A stretch of 64,000 nt of DNA from Silvimonas amylolytica (GTDB taxonomy: Bacteria > Pseudomonadota > Gammaproteobacteria > Burkholderiales > Chitinibacteraceae), in NCBI RefSeq assembly GCF_014645555.1, contig NZ_BMLY01000001.1:1243427-1307426 (forward strand). The letters run 5' to 3'. Made by a program: the position numbers and the translations under genes. Under the pieces are notes generated by a model. That model was not told the origin of the DNA. It saw only the letters and a program-made list of their open reading frames with translations, and made no database searches. Shown one piece after another: positions 17,535 through 26,465 of this stretch. Within the stretch, counting starts at the first letter, position 1. Every line of letters begins with the position of its first letter.

Positions 17535-19001
17535 TCAGAACAGCGGTTCAACAGCCCGATACAAAGTGGCAAAGCGCGCGCGGCGCGGCGAGAGCCACGT
17601 CGTGCGTTTTGCATCGGGGGTAAAACGGCCCGTTACCGGTGGTACCGGGCAAACTTTTGCGATATCTGCGGTGGGATCAACAGCCAGGTGAGCAAGTCGC
17701 GCAGCGCCCAGCGCCGGGCCAACTTCACCCCCTTCACGACACACCAGTTCACGCCCCAGTACGTCGGCCAGCATCTGCACCCAATAGCTACTGCGTGAAC
17801 CACCACCAATGACGGTGACCTCGTCGGGCACCACGCCAGTGGCTTCCAGCGCGTCGACACCGTCTGCCAGACCAAAAGCAACGCCTTCCAGCGTGGCATT
17901 GGCCAGATCCGCCGGGGTAGTGGCTGCGGTCAAACCAAAGAACGCGCCTTGAGCCGCCGGATTATTGTGTGGCGTACGCTCGCCGGTCAGGTAAGGCAGA
18001 AACAGAGGGGTACGCGCATCGAGACCCTTGCGCTCGGCGGCCTGCAGCAGGGCGGGCACATCGGCAAAACCAGCCAGTTGCGCAGTGAAATCAAGGCAGG
18101 ATGCGGCGGAAAGCATCACCGACATCAGGTGCCACGTGCCCGGCAATGCGTGGCAAAAGCTGTGCACGGCCCGTTGCGGGTTGGCAGAGAAACCATCTGA
18201 TGCGGCAAAGTACACGCCGGAAGTCCCCAGCGAGAGCATGGCCTGACCAGGAGCCACGATGCCGGCACCGATTGCGCCCGCCGCGTTGTCGCTGGCGCCC
18301 GCGACAACCGGGACACTGCGCAGACCCCAGCGGGCCGCAAGTTCTGGCTTGAGCTGGCCAGTAATCTGGTTGCCTTCAAACAATTTGGGCATGTGCGCAC
18401 GGGTCAGACCGGTCGCAGCCAGAATCTCGTCACTCCAGTCCCGCTTGCCGACATCCAGCCACAATGTGCCAGCGGCATCAGACAGATCGGTGGCGTAGTT
18501 GCCACTCAGGCAGTAACGCAGGTAATCCTTGGGCAAGAGAACCGTCGCCACCTGCTTGAACACGTCGGGCTCGTGTTCGGCCACCCACAAGAGTTTAGGG
18601 GCGGTGAAGCCGGGCATCATCAGATTGCCGGTGATCTGGCGTGATTGCGGCACGCGCTTTTCCAGCGCAGTACATTGGGCAAAAGCGCGACCGTCGTTCC
18701 AGAGCATGGCAGGACGCAGCACGTTGCCGGATGTATCCAGCAAGGTGGCGCCATGCATCTGGCCAGTCAGGCCAATGGCTTCGATATCGCTGGCGACAAT
18801 GCCTTCGCTGGCGGCCAGCGCCAGGACGGCAGGAATAGCGGACTCGCACGCAGCCCACCAGTCGGCAGGGTTTTGTTCAGACCACAAGGGTTGTGGGCGC
18901 GATACGGTTAATGGCGCGCTGGCGCTGGCACGCACGGTACCGGCGCGGTCCAGCACGATGGCTTTCAGGCTGGAAGTGCCCAGGTCAATACCAATAAACA
19001 T
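17535..19001 (-). CDS. xylB: Xylulokinase XylB
   Basis: XylB phosphorylates D-xylulose to D-xylulose-5-phosphate, the second step of bacterial xylose use. The 488-residue FGGY-family kinase begins FIGIDLGTSSLKAI (phosphate-binding loop), has LTGQMHGATLLD, LWNDGR and ASDNAAGAIGAG with the catalytic Asp, and ends with the ATP-site stretch VIGGGSRSSYWVQMLADVL. ATG 19001 has a GGAG site; the frame is open another 15 codons into the promoter. It has its own promoter region (19063-19116) and reads on towards xylF, 124 bases away. Confidence 0.96.
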   Translation of the reverse strand: MFIGIDLGTSSLKAIVLDRAGTVRASASAPLTVSRPQPLWSEQNPADWWAACESAIPAVLALAASEGIVASDIEAIGLTGQMHGATLLDTSGNVLRPAMLWNDGRAFAQCTALEKRVPQSRQITGNLMMPGFTAPKLLWVAEHEPDVFKQVATVLLPKDYLRYCLSGNYATDLSDAAGTLWLDVGKRDWSDEILAATGLTRAHMPKLFEGNQITGQLKPELAARWGLRSVPVVAGASDNAAGAIGAGIVAPGQAMLSLGTSGVYFAASDGFSANPQRAVHSFCHALPGTWHLMSVMLSAASCLDFTAQLAGFADVPALLQAAERKGLDARTPLFLPYLTGERTPHNNPAAQGAFFGLTAATTPADLANATLEGVAFGLADGVDALEATGVVPDEVTVIGGGSRSSYWVQMLADVLGRELVCREGGEVGPALGAARLAHLAVDPTADIAKVCPVPPVTGRFTPDAKRTTWLSPRRARFATLYRAVEPLF

Positions 19002-19062
19002 CGTGACTCCTGCACCAGCTCGGTGCAATTCATGCATGACAAACAAGTGGACACAGGTTCTG

Positions 19063-19116
19063 CTTGTAGTCGGTTTCGGACAATTACAAAATCTGCCGAA
19101 ACGAATGACGTTTTTT
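19063..19116 (-). promoter_or_regulatory. xylB promoter with putative XylR operator
   Basis: On the minus strand the block contains AAAAAACG near its start, GGCAGATTTTGTAATTGT, and CGACTACAAG. It aligns without gaps to the xylA promoter block at 20936-20989, with 38 of 54 positions identical by my count and nearly the same distance to the start codon. TACAAG is a possible -10 with a weak -35 TTTTGT 17 bases upstream, as expected for an activator-dependent promoter. GTCATT and GTAATT about 22 bases apart suit two direct-repeat half-sites for an AraC-family dimer. Confidence 0.6.
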
Positions 19117-19557
19117 CAGCAGAAAATTCCGTTTGAAATCAAACACAAAAACACAGGACAAAAGAAAGGCGCCACGGAATACTCCGCAGCGCCAATGCTG
19201 TTAGCGCCGTCATTGCCACAGCGGCAAACAGCCAGCGAGGAAGGCCGTCATCGGCCCGATCTGCACGCCCCGCGAGCATGGGGTCAGGCGGGTTGTGCGG
19301 AACACAAAAGTGACCTCGGATGATCAGGGTGCAGGCTGGACTCACGAAGCTATCCGCCTTTACTTTCAGGTGGATGGTCGCTTTCGCTCCGAACCCACCC
19401 TGCGTCTATTGTCGAAGCCACCTGTGAGTGAGCGAGCCAAAGCAGTCTGATTTCGCCCGAAGCACAAAAACCGGCACGTACGAGTTGTCCGAGAGGATTT
19501 CGAACATTGGACGAAATCAAGAATGCGCAGGCGCAATCGCTCAGACAGTCACTCAAA
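19117..19557. other. xylA-xylB spacer
   Basis: No convincing gene lies here; the open frames are short and lack family features. On the minus strand a hairpin with GGCGC/GCGCC outer arms (19169-19193) followed by a T-rich stretch down to about 19160 may end the xylA transcript. That would make xylA and xylBFGH separate transcription units. The terminator is imperfect, so this is tentative. Confidence 0.4.
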
Positions 19558-20877
19558 TCAGCCGTAGATGTAACGGTTGACGATGTTCTCCAGATGCTCC
19601 TGGCGACCACTGACATGCTTGGGCGAGATGTCGTTGGAGATCGCCCACTGCGCGACATCTTCCAGCGATTGCTGACCGGCCAGAACCTGCTTGCCAAACT
19701 CGCCATTCCAGCCGGCGTAACGCTTGTCTTTCAGCTCAGCCAGCGTGTCTTTCTCGATCATCTTTGCGGCACGCTTGAGTGCCAGCGCCAGCACATCCAT
19801 GGCACCGATGTGACCGATGAACAGATCTTCCAGGTCGGAGCTTTGACGGCGAACCTTGGCGTCAAAGTTAAAGCCACCGTTGGTGAAACCACCGCCTTTC
19901 AGGATCTCGTACATGGCCAGCGTCATTTCTTCCACGCTGTTCGGGAACTGGTCGGTATCCCAGCCGTTTTGCGGATCACCGCGGTTGGCGTCGATCGAAC
20001 CCATGATGCCCAGCGACACCGCCGTGGCAATCTCATGCTGGAACGAATGACCAGCCAGCGTCGCGTGGTTGGCTTCGATGTTGACCTTGATTTCCTTCTC
20101 CAGACCAAAGTCTTTCAGGAAGCCATACACAGTCGCGCTGTCATAGTCGTACTGGTGCTTGGTCGGTTCTTGCGGCTTGGGCTCGATCAGGATCGTGCCC
20201 TTGAAACCCAGTTTGTGCTTGTGCTCCACCACCATCTGCATAAAGCGGCCCAACTGCGCACGTTCACGCTTCAGATCGGTGTTCAGGAGGGTTTCGTAAC
20301 CTTCACGACCGCCCCACAACACGTAGTTGGCACCACCCAGACGCTGGGTTGCACCCATGGCGTTGAACACTTGCGTGGCGGCGTAGGCAAACACTTCCGG
20401 ATTAGGGTTGGTGGCAGCACCAGCGGCGTAGCGCGGGTTGCTGAATACGTTGGCGGTGCCCCACAGCAATTTCAGACCGGTTTCAGCCTGCTTCTTTTCC
20501 AGGTAATCGGTCATCTGGGCGAAGTTTTCTACGTATTCGCGGATGGAGTGCCCTTCCGAGACTACATCGCAGTCATGAAAGGTGTAGAACGGTACAGACA
20601 GCTTTGAGAAAAACTCGAACGCGGCATCTGCCTTGCCCTTGGCCACGCTGATCGCGTCACCGCTGCCAAACCAGGGGCGCTCAAATACGCCGGGGCCAAA
20701 CACGTCAGAGCCCGGCCAGCAGAAGGTATGCCAGTAACACACCGCCAGACGCAGATGCTCGGCCATTGTCTTGCCCAGCACGACTTCATCCGGGTTGTAG
20801 TGCCGGAAAGCAAACAGGTTGTCGGATTGCGGACCTTCAAAACGGACCTTGCCGACGTTGGCAAAGACTTCAGCCAT
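19558..20877 (-). CDS. xylA: Xylose isomerase XylA
   Basis: XylA converts D-xylose to D-xylulose using two divalent metal ions. The 439-residue length is that of the class II enzymes. Visible catalytic features are [10 protein letters not shown] with the ring-opening His and Asp, the [14 protein letters not shown] segment, [16 protein letters not shown] with metal-binding Glu and Lys, [26 protein letters not shown] and FNFDAKVRR. The ribosome site GGAG lies upstream of ATG 20877. It is divergent from xylR. Confidence 0.98.
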   Translation of the reverse strand: MAEVFANVGKVRFEGPQSDNLFAFRHYNPDEVVLGKTMAEHLRLAVCYWHTFCWPGSDVFGPGVFERPWFGSGDAISVAKGKADAAFEFFSKLSVPFYTFHDCDVVSEGHSIREYVENFAQMTDYLEKKQAETGLKLLWGTANVFSNPRYAAGAATNPNPEVFAYAATQVFNAMGATQRLGGANYVLWGGREGYETLLNTDLKRERAQLGRFMQMVVEHKHKLGFKGTILIEPKPQEPTKHQYDYDSATVYGFLKDFGLEKEIKVNIEANHATLAGHSFQHEIATAVSLGIMGSIDANRGDPQNGWDTDQFPNSVEEMTLAMYEILKGGGFTNGGFNFDAKVRRQSSDLEDLFIGHIGAMDVLALALKRAAKMIEKDTLAELKDKRYAGWNGEFGKQVLAGQQSLEDVAQWAISNDISPKHVSGRQEHLENIVNRYIYG

Positions 20878-20935
20878 ATGCGTAACTCCAGGAATAACGG
20901 GTTAGTTGAACCACCGAACGAGGCAAATGCTAGGA

Positions 20936-20989
20936 CTTGTAGTCGTCATGCCACAATTACGAAATCGGCCAGCGACATTGCCGTTTTTT
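20936..20989 (-). promoter_or_regulatory. xylA promoter with putative XylR operator
   Basis: The minus strand shows AAAAAACGGCAATG, then GGCCGATTTCGTAATTGT, then CGACTACAAG, all at the same internal spacing as in the xylB promoter block. TACAAG is a possible -10 with TTTCGT 17 bases upstream. The block sits about 60 bases from ATG 20877 and between the divergent xylA and xylR genes, the expected site for XylR control. Confidence 0.6.
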
Positions 20990-21099
20990 GGCAAGGGGGT
21001 GCGCCCCGAAGCGGCGCAAATTACAATCCACCTCATACTTTTAAATCGTTTCCGGGCCGTTGTTTGCACCATGATGGCGCAACCACTCAAGGACACAGC

Positions 21100-22320
21100 A
21101 TGAATCACCCCAGTCAGGCGGACCGCAGTGGCAAAGTGCCGCACCGCATTGCCCTTTTATTCAATGCCAACAAGATTTATGACCGCGAAGTCATCACTGG
21201 CATTGGCGAATACCTGCGCTCTACCCGCGTTGCCTGGGATCTGTTCCTGGAAGAGGATTTCCGCTGCCGGCTCTCTGGCATCGAGCACTGGCAGGGCGAT
21301 GGCATCATTGCTGACTTCGACGACCCCGCCGTGGCTGAAACCCTGAGCCGCAGCCCGTTACCAGTCGTGGCTATAGGCAGTTCGTATCAAGACGAGGCCG
21401 ACTATCCCCAAGGTGTGCCTTATGTCGCCACCGACAACTTCAAGCTGGTGCGGCTGGCGCACGATCATCTGATTGATGTGGGTCTGGAGCGCTTTGCGAT
21501 GTACAGCCTGCCGGAATCCCCGGTGAACCGCTGGGCGCAAGAGCGTGAGAAAGCGTTCATCAAGCTTGCCGGTATTGATGCGCCCATCAATCGTGGGCTG
21601 GCGACCTCTCCGGATGGCTGGAACGGTGCCAGCGAACGCCTGGTCAGCTGGCTCAATGCTTTGCCTAAACCCGTCGGGATCATTGCCGTGACCGACGCGC
21701 GCGCCCGTCACTTGTTGCAAGCCTGTCTGACGGCGGGCATTGCTGTACCGGAAGAAGTCGCCATTATCGGTATCGATAACGACCCGCTGACCCGCAACCT
21801 CAACCGTATTCCGTTGAGTTCGGTCGCACAGGGTTGTGAAGAAATGGGCCGCACCGCTGCGCACATGCTGCATCAGATGCTGAATGGTGCCCGCCTTGGC
21901 AATACCCGTATCCTGGTGCCGCCGGTGGGCATCAACGTGCTGGCCTCCAGTCAGTATCAGCCGCTGTCGAGCCCCTATGTCATGCGTGCCCGGCATTACA
22001 TTCGCCAATACGCTTGTCAGGGGATCAAAACTGAGCAAGTGGCCGATTATGTTGGTGTGTCGCGCTCATCGCTGGAAAGCTATTTCCGGCGTGAGCTGGG
22101 TTACACCGTGCACCAGGAAATCTTGCTGTTCAAACTGGAAAAAGCGCGCGAAATGCTGCTGCAAGGCGAGCTTTCAACCAGCGAGATCGCCATTCGCTGC
22201 GGCTTTACCTCGTTGCAATACCTGCACGCCGTGTTCAAGCGCGAACTCGGTTGTACACCACGTGAGTTCTATGATCGCAGCAAGGATGCGCGCGGCGTGC
22301 CACCAACTGTCACGCAGTAA
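21100..22320 (+). CDS. xylR: Xylose operon regulator XylR (AraC family)
   Basis: XylR is the xylose-responsive activator, 406 residues. The N-terminal half is a LacI/periplasmic-binding-like sugar sensor (IALLFNANKIYDREVITGIGEYLR, AIIGIDNDPLTRNLNRIPLSS). The last about 100 residues are an AraC-type double helix-turn-helix (VADYVGVSRSSLESYFRRELG, SEIAIRCGFTSLQYLHAVFKRELG). ATG 21100 follows AAGGACAC; the frame runs open far upstream through the promoter without support. It is divergent from xylA, and its probable targets are the two matching promoter blocks. Confidence 0.96.
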   Translation: MNHPSQADRSGKVPHRIALLFNANKIYDREVITGIGEYLRSTRVAWDLFLEEDFRCRLSGIEHWQGDGIIADFDDPAVAETLSRSPLPVVAIGSSYQDEADYPQGVPYVATDNFKLVRLAHDHLIDVGLERFAMYSLPESPVNRWAQEREKAFIKLAGIDAPINRGLATSPDGWNGASERLVSWLNALPKPVGIIAVTDARARHLLQACLTAGIAVPEEVAIIGIDNDPLTRNLNRIPLSSVAQGCEEMGRTAAHMLHQMLNGARLGNTRILVPPVGINVLASSQYQPLSSPYVMRARHYIRQYACQGIKTEQVADYVGVSRSSLESYFRRELGYTVHQEILLFKLEKAREMLLQGELSTSEIAIRCGFTSLQYLHAVFKRELGCTPREFYDRSKDARGVPPTVTQ

Positions 22321-22405
22321 CAGCCAGATCATGATCAGGGCCGGCGCCAGTCCGGCCAGAAACAAGAACAGAAACAGCGCCTTACGCTTTATCCCCGGAG
22401 ATTGA

Positions 22406-23434
22406 ATGTCCATTTTGCCTATCCAGACTACGCCCTGGGATAACGGCGCCAGCTTGTTTACGCTGCGCAATTCCCACGATATGCGCGTGGTGGTTACTGA
22501 TGTTGGCGCCTCACTGGTGTCCTGGTATGCACCGGATCGGGCTGGCCGCATGGCCGATGTATTGCTGGGCTACCAGGATGCAGCAGGTTATCTGGACGGC
22601 ACGGGTTTTTTTGGCAGCGTCGCCGGCCGTTGGGCCAATCGCATCAAGGGTGCGCGCTTTAATATTGATGGCCAGGAATTCAGTCCGGATGCCAACGAAG
22701 GCACCAATCATCTGCACGGTGGATTTGCCGGTTTTCACAACCAGCGCTGGCAAGCCCATGTGTCACTGGATTCTCTGCGCCTTTCGCTTGTTTCGCCCGA
22801 TGGCGCCGCCGGCTTTCCGGGCAATCTGCGCGTTGAAGTGGATTACCGGCTGGACGACACCGGCACGCTCACCATTGCATACGCTGCGGCTACGGATGCC
22901 CCTACCCCGCTGAATCTCACCAGCCACGCTTATTTCAATCTGTCAGGTGGTGAATCGGACGTGCGTGATCATTTGTTATCCATCAACGCCGACCAATACC
23001 TGGCGATTGATGACGAATCCATCCCGGTCGCCACCGTGCCGGTTGCAGGTTCGCCCTTTGATTTTCGTACTGCGGCCCCCGTCGGCTCCCGTCTGGACTG
23101 GCCCGACGAGCAACTGACCGTCGCCAGCGGTTTTGACCATTGCTACGTACTCAACGGCGAGCCTGGCGTACTGCGAGATGTCGCCACACTTTACGATCCC
23201 GGCAGTGGCCGCGAAATGGTGACATCGACCACCGAACGTGGCTTGCAGTTGTACACCGGCAACTTTCTGGATGGCCTGAAAGGCCGACGCGCCTGGCAAG
23301 CCCGCGATGGCTTGTGCCTGGAGGCACAGCGCTTTCCCAATCAAATCAACTCTGAAGAGGCGGAGCTTGTCATCTTGCGGCCCGGTAAAATCTATCGGCA
23401 AGTCACCACTTACCGCCTGGGCGTGCGCAATTAA
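22406..23434 (+). CDS. galM: Aldose 1-epimerase (galactose mutarotase)
   Basis: This enzyme interconverts the alpha and beta anomers of free aldoses, probably feeding the right anomer to xylose isomerase here. The 342-residue chain has the family residues NRIKGARF, NHLHGG, TSHAYFNLSG with the acid His and CLEAQRFPN with the base Glu. GGAG precedes ATG 22406. It lies 85 bases after xylR and is probably co-transcribed with it. A perfect terminator follows. Confidence 0.92.
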   Translation: MSILPIQTTPWDNGASLFTLRNSHDMRVVVTDVGASLVSWYAPDRAGRMADVLLGYQDAAGYLDGTGFFGSVAGRWANRIKGARFNIDGQEFSPDANEGTNHLHGGFAGFHNQRWQAHVSLDSLRLSLVSPDGAAGFPGNLRVEVDYRLDDTGTLTIAYAAATDAPTPLNLTSHAYFNLSGGESDVRDHLLSINADQYLAIDDESIPVATVPVAGSPFDFRTAAPVGSRLDWPDEQLTVASGFDHCYVLNGEPGVLRDVATLYDPGSGREMVTSTTERGLQLYTGNFLDGLKGRRAWQARDGLCLEAQRFPNQINSEEAELVILRPGKIYRQVTTYRLGVRN

Positions 23435-23447
23435 CCCATTCCACCTG

Positions 23448-23490
23448 CCCAACAAAAAAAGCCGCATTAAATGCGGCTTTTTTTGTTGGG
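23448..23490. terminator. Perfect bidirectional terminator after galM
   Basis: Two 20-base arms are perfectly complementary around a TAA loop. The core GCCGCAT/ATGCGGC stem is flanked by A7 and T7 runs. Confidence 0.95.
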
Positions 23491-23929
23491 TCTTGATTGG
23501 TCAGCAATTAACCTGATTGCAGGAATATCAAGACAAATCTACGCGTCCGTATTTGCATGCTCGCGCATATATTTATTTGCCTTTATATGCTGGAAATCTG
23601 TAATAACGCTGATATTTTCCGATCAATCAGCCGAAGCGGAAATATGGCTGAAACATAGGCATTACATTGATGCCAGATATACAAATCCGACCGCTGGCGC
23701 CCGCCCAGTTACCGTTCATCAAAAAACATACACTTTTGTATATAAGTTTTTGCTGAAGTTGTCTTAATCAAAAAAATCATCCTAATATTTTCTATTGCCT
23801 GCCCATTGCCTCATGGCGGCACAGGCACGCGCTGAATAACAGCAATGCCGTTTTTATGCAGGCCGCCCCACATCGGCAGCCTTTCACTATGCAAAACCAA
23901 AAATCAAAAATGCAGGGGAAGAGCAAATC
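23491..23929. other. AT-rich upstream region of the chemoreceptor gene
   Basis: About 440 bases that are clearly richer in A+T than the neighbours. Short open frames exist but show no family features. The region probably holds the promoter of the following gene; I could not fix -35 and -10 elements. The ribosome site for the receptor is the AGGGGAAGAG near 23913. Confidence 0.5.
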
Positions 23930-25252
23930 ATGTTCAACACATCGTTGAAACTGAAAATCAGGCAGCAAGAGCAGCAACTTAAACAACAAGAAGCGCTGTT
24001 AAGCGCACTCAACCGCTCAACCGCGCTGATCGAATTCGCTCCGGACGGCACGATTCTGGATGCCAATGAGAATTTCAGCAAAACCACGGGTTACCGCCGT
24101 GATGAACTGGTGGGCAAACATCACCGCATGTTGTGCGACACCCAATTCACTTCATCTTCTGAATATGCAGACTTCTGGCGGCGGCTGGCACAGGGCGAAT
24201 ATTTTGGCGGCAATTACAAACGTATCAACAAAAATGGCCAGCGCATCTGGCTGGAAGCCACTTACAACCCGGTATTTGATGAACACCGTCATGTCGTTAA
24301 AGTGATCAAATTTGCGCACGACATCACACGCCAGGTCGAAGACAGCCTTGCACAACACAATATGCTGGAGGCGATTGATCGCTCGATGGCGATCATTGAG
24401 TTCAACCTGGACGGCACCATCATCACCGCCAACCAGAATTTCCTGCAGGCCACCGGATACCGCCTGGATGAAATCAAAGGCCAGCATCACCGGATGTTCT
24501 GCGATCCGGACTATCGCAATAGCCCGGAATACGCCGATTTCTGGCGCGCGCTCAATCGGGGCCAATTCAGGTCCGGCCAGTTCAAACGCGTGGCCCGCAA
24601 TGGCGCACCACTATGGATGGAGGCCACCTACAACCCCATCTTCAACAGTGACAACCAGCCCTACAAAGTGATCAAGTTTGCCAATGACATCACTGAGCGG
24701 ATGCTGCAACAAGAGGCTGACGCGCAAAACGCGCGGCACGCTTATACGATCAGTGAAGAAACCGACGTGGTCTCTGAACAAGGCAAACAGGTGATCCACC
24801 GGGCGGCGCAAGAAATGCACGAGATTGCCAATACCGTGCAATCGGCCTCGAAAATGATTGAAGACCTGGGCGCCAAGTCATCGCAGATTGGCAGCATCGT
24901 CAACACGATCAAAGAGATTGCCGATCAGACCAATCTACTCGCCCTCAATGCCGCCATTGAAGCTGCCCGCGCCGGCGAACAAGGGCGCGGTTTCGCCGTT
25001 GTGGCCGATGAAGTACGCAAACTGGCTGAACGTACCGGGGTATCTACCACCGAAATTGCGGGCATGACCGGCAAAATTCAGGAAGGGACGCGTTCCGCCA
25101 TTGAAAGCATGGGCCTTTGCGTGAATCAGGCCAATGATGGTGTAGACCTCGCACGCCAGGCGGGTGATGCCATTACCCGGATCAGCGAAAGCTCCAAACA
25201 GGTAGTGCGTGTGATCGGGGAATTCTCTGCGGTGAAATCAGCAGCGATATAA
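23930..25252 (+). CDS. Soluble double-PAS methyl-accepting chemotaxis protein, short C-terminus
   Basis: This is a cytoplasmic chemoreceptor of 440 residues with no membrane helices. A short coiled coil (residues 5-30) is followed by two similar PAS domains (about 31-140 and 152-262), each with a GxHHRM-C-D motif and a closing KVIKFAxDIT strand, the arrangement of BdlA- and Aer-like energy sensors. The signalling hairpin tip is intact ([41 protein letters not shown]). The C-terminal helix stops only about 70 residues after the tip, some 25-30 residues short of usual receptors, and no CheR-docking tail is present. A +1 frame reads GEISSDIT just past the divergence point, reminiscent of the normal continuation, so an old frameshift is possible. 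Confidence 0.9.
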   Translation: MFNTSLKLKIRQQEQQLKQQEALLSALNRSTALIEFAPDGTILDANENFSKTTGYRRDELVGKHHRMLCDTQFTSSSEYADFWRRLAQGEYFGGNYKRINKNGQRIWLEATYNPVFDEHRHVVKVIKFAHDITRQVEDSLAQHNMLEAIDRSMAIIEFNLDGTIITANQNFLQATGYRLDEIKGQHHRMFCDPDYRNSPEYADFWRALNRGQFRSGQFKRVARNGAPLWMEATYNPIFNSDNQPYKVIKFANDITERMLQQEADAQNARHAYTISEETDVVSEQGKQVIHRAAQEMHEIANTVQSASKMIEDLGAKSSQIGSIVNTIKEIADQTNLLALNAAIEAARAGEQGRGFAVVADEVRKLAERTGVSTTEIAGMTGKIQEGTRSAIESMGLCVNQANDGVDLARQAGDAITRISESSKQVVRVIGEFSAVKSAAI

Positions 25253-25272
25253 CCTGGCAATTGCTCAAAATC

Positions 25273-25305
25273 AAAAGAAAAGGGCCTGTGGGCCCTTTTC
25301 TTTTT
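25273..25305. terminator. Bidirectional terminator
   Basis: The 14-base arms AAAAGAAAAGGGCC and GGCCCTTTTCTTTT surround a TGTG loop and are followed by further T. It serves the chemoreceptor gene and possibly the convergent response regulator. Confidence 0.9.
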
Positions 25306-25363
25306 GCGTATCGGTATCCGACATGAGCCCAACCAGACCACCGGTTGCATCTGCTTTGCCAGA

Positions 25364-26002
25364 TCAGTTAGCCGGGCTGATCAAACCGGTACTGACCGCG
25401 TATTGATAGAGGTCGTAGTCAGTACCCAGGCCCAGTTTGCGCATGGCCACAACCTTTTGCGTACTGATGGTTTTGGAGCTACGGTTGCAAATACGGGCGA
25501 TCTCGACCACGGGCAAACCCGTGGCGCACATACGTAAAACCTCGGTTTCGCGCTTGGACAACAAGTTCTCACGCGTGGTTGAACTCATGGTTGCCAGCAA
25601 CGCCTTGACCGAAGTTGGCATGTAACTGCCATGCCGGTGTACCGCATGGATGGCGGGGTTGACGTGCGCCAGTTTGTCGCCCTTGTTGATCACCGCGCGA
25701 ATTCCCGCCTTCTGGATGGTATGAATCAGCGCCGGGTTATCCAGCATGGTCATCACCACCAGCTGGACCTTGGGATAGCGCCGTTGCAGCATTTGCAGCA
25801 TGGGCAAGCCATCACCAAACTTGCCGCCTGGCATGGCGTAATCGGTCACTACGACATTGCATTGGTTTCTGTCCAGCAGCGGGAAAAGCTCCGTTGAACT
25901 GGCCGCTTCCGCCAGCAGTTGCAGCTCCGCATCTTTCTGGATTTCGCCCACAATGCCAGCCCGAACAACAGGGTGATCGTCAGCCACGATGACGGTGATC
26001 AT
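25364..26002 (-). CDS. RcsB-like response regulator (receiver plus LuxR HTH)
   Basis: This is a two-component response regulator of 212 residues. The receiver domain has D8, D9 and phospho-acceptor D54, plus the conserved Lys in AVINKGD. The stretch after D54, YAMPGGKFGDG, is characteristic of the RcsB/BvgA-like branch rather than NarL. The C-terminal LuxR helix-turn-helix is LSKRETEVLRMCATGLPVVEIARICNRSSKTISTQK. An AAGGAC site lies about 11 bases before ATG 26002. No histidine kinase is encoded nearby, so its partner is elsewhere. Confidence 0.92.
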   Translation of the reverse strand: MITVIVADDHPVVRAGIVGEIQKDAELQLLAEAASSTELFPLLDRNQCNVVVTDYAMPGGKFGDGLPMLQMLQRRYPKVQLVVMTMLDNPALIHTIQKAGIRAVINKGDKLAHVNPAIHAVHRHGSYMPTSVKALLATMSSTTRENLLSKRETEVLRMCATGLPVVEIARICNRSSKTISTQKVVAMRKLGLGTDYDLYQYAVSTGLISPAN

Positions 26003-26409
26003 TTTGCAGATGTCCTTTTTCAGGTGGCACCGAAAAAAAGGGGACGGTCCACCGGTTATTCAGATTGCGTTATCAAATAACGCGTTTTCACTGACACCGA
26101 TTTTAGGGAAGTTCTTAAGTGGCGTTTTTAGGGCAAAACCTAAATTGAGATAAGCATTTGTTGAATTGCCCTGAGGTGCGCACAAGTCGAGACCGGCGCG
26201 TGTACCCACCGCGGGTGAGGGCTCGCAAAACAACGGCGGTAATGCTTCAACGAGCAGGTTGGTTTGTCTGTAACCCGGTCAGACGCATCGCGAATATCGC
26301 GGGCGCTCGCTCAGTCGGTGCTACCGTTTTGATTGCCTCACCGTGCATCAGCACCGGCTTGCTCTTGTGCCCCTGGCGCCCGGTTCCGCATAGCGGGCAC
26401 CCCCGACAA
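26003..26409. other. Intergenic region
   Basis: I found no supported gene. Just upstream of the response regulator (26050-26160) the sequence is AT-rich and likely contains its promoter. The rest has unsupported short frames, including one on the minus strand with a CxxCxxC stretch that lacks a ribosome site and overlaps the neighbouring terminator. Confidence 0.4.
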
Positions 26410-26438
26410 ACAAAAAAAGGCGCGGTTTTCCGCGCCTT
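26410..26438 (-). terminator. Terminator of the P-type ATPase gene
   Basis: On the minus strand, AAGGCGCGG, a four-base loop, CCGCGCCTT and then a run of T. It lies 27 bases after the ATPase stop. Confidence 0.9.
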
Positions 26439-26465
26439 GAAAACGGGTAACGACAACCAGACGGA

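Noticed and set aside
13435-23434. Possible CRISPR, prophage or insertion sequence in the long spacers
   Set aside because: No repeat-spacer pattern, transposase, integrase or terminal repeats were found here or elsewhere in the window.
26247-26456. Minus-strand frame with a CRGCPLCGTG stretch resembling a zinc ribbon
   Set aside because: No ribosome site, one isolated Cys pair region, and the frame begins over the terminator of the ATPase gene.
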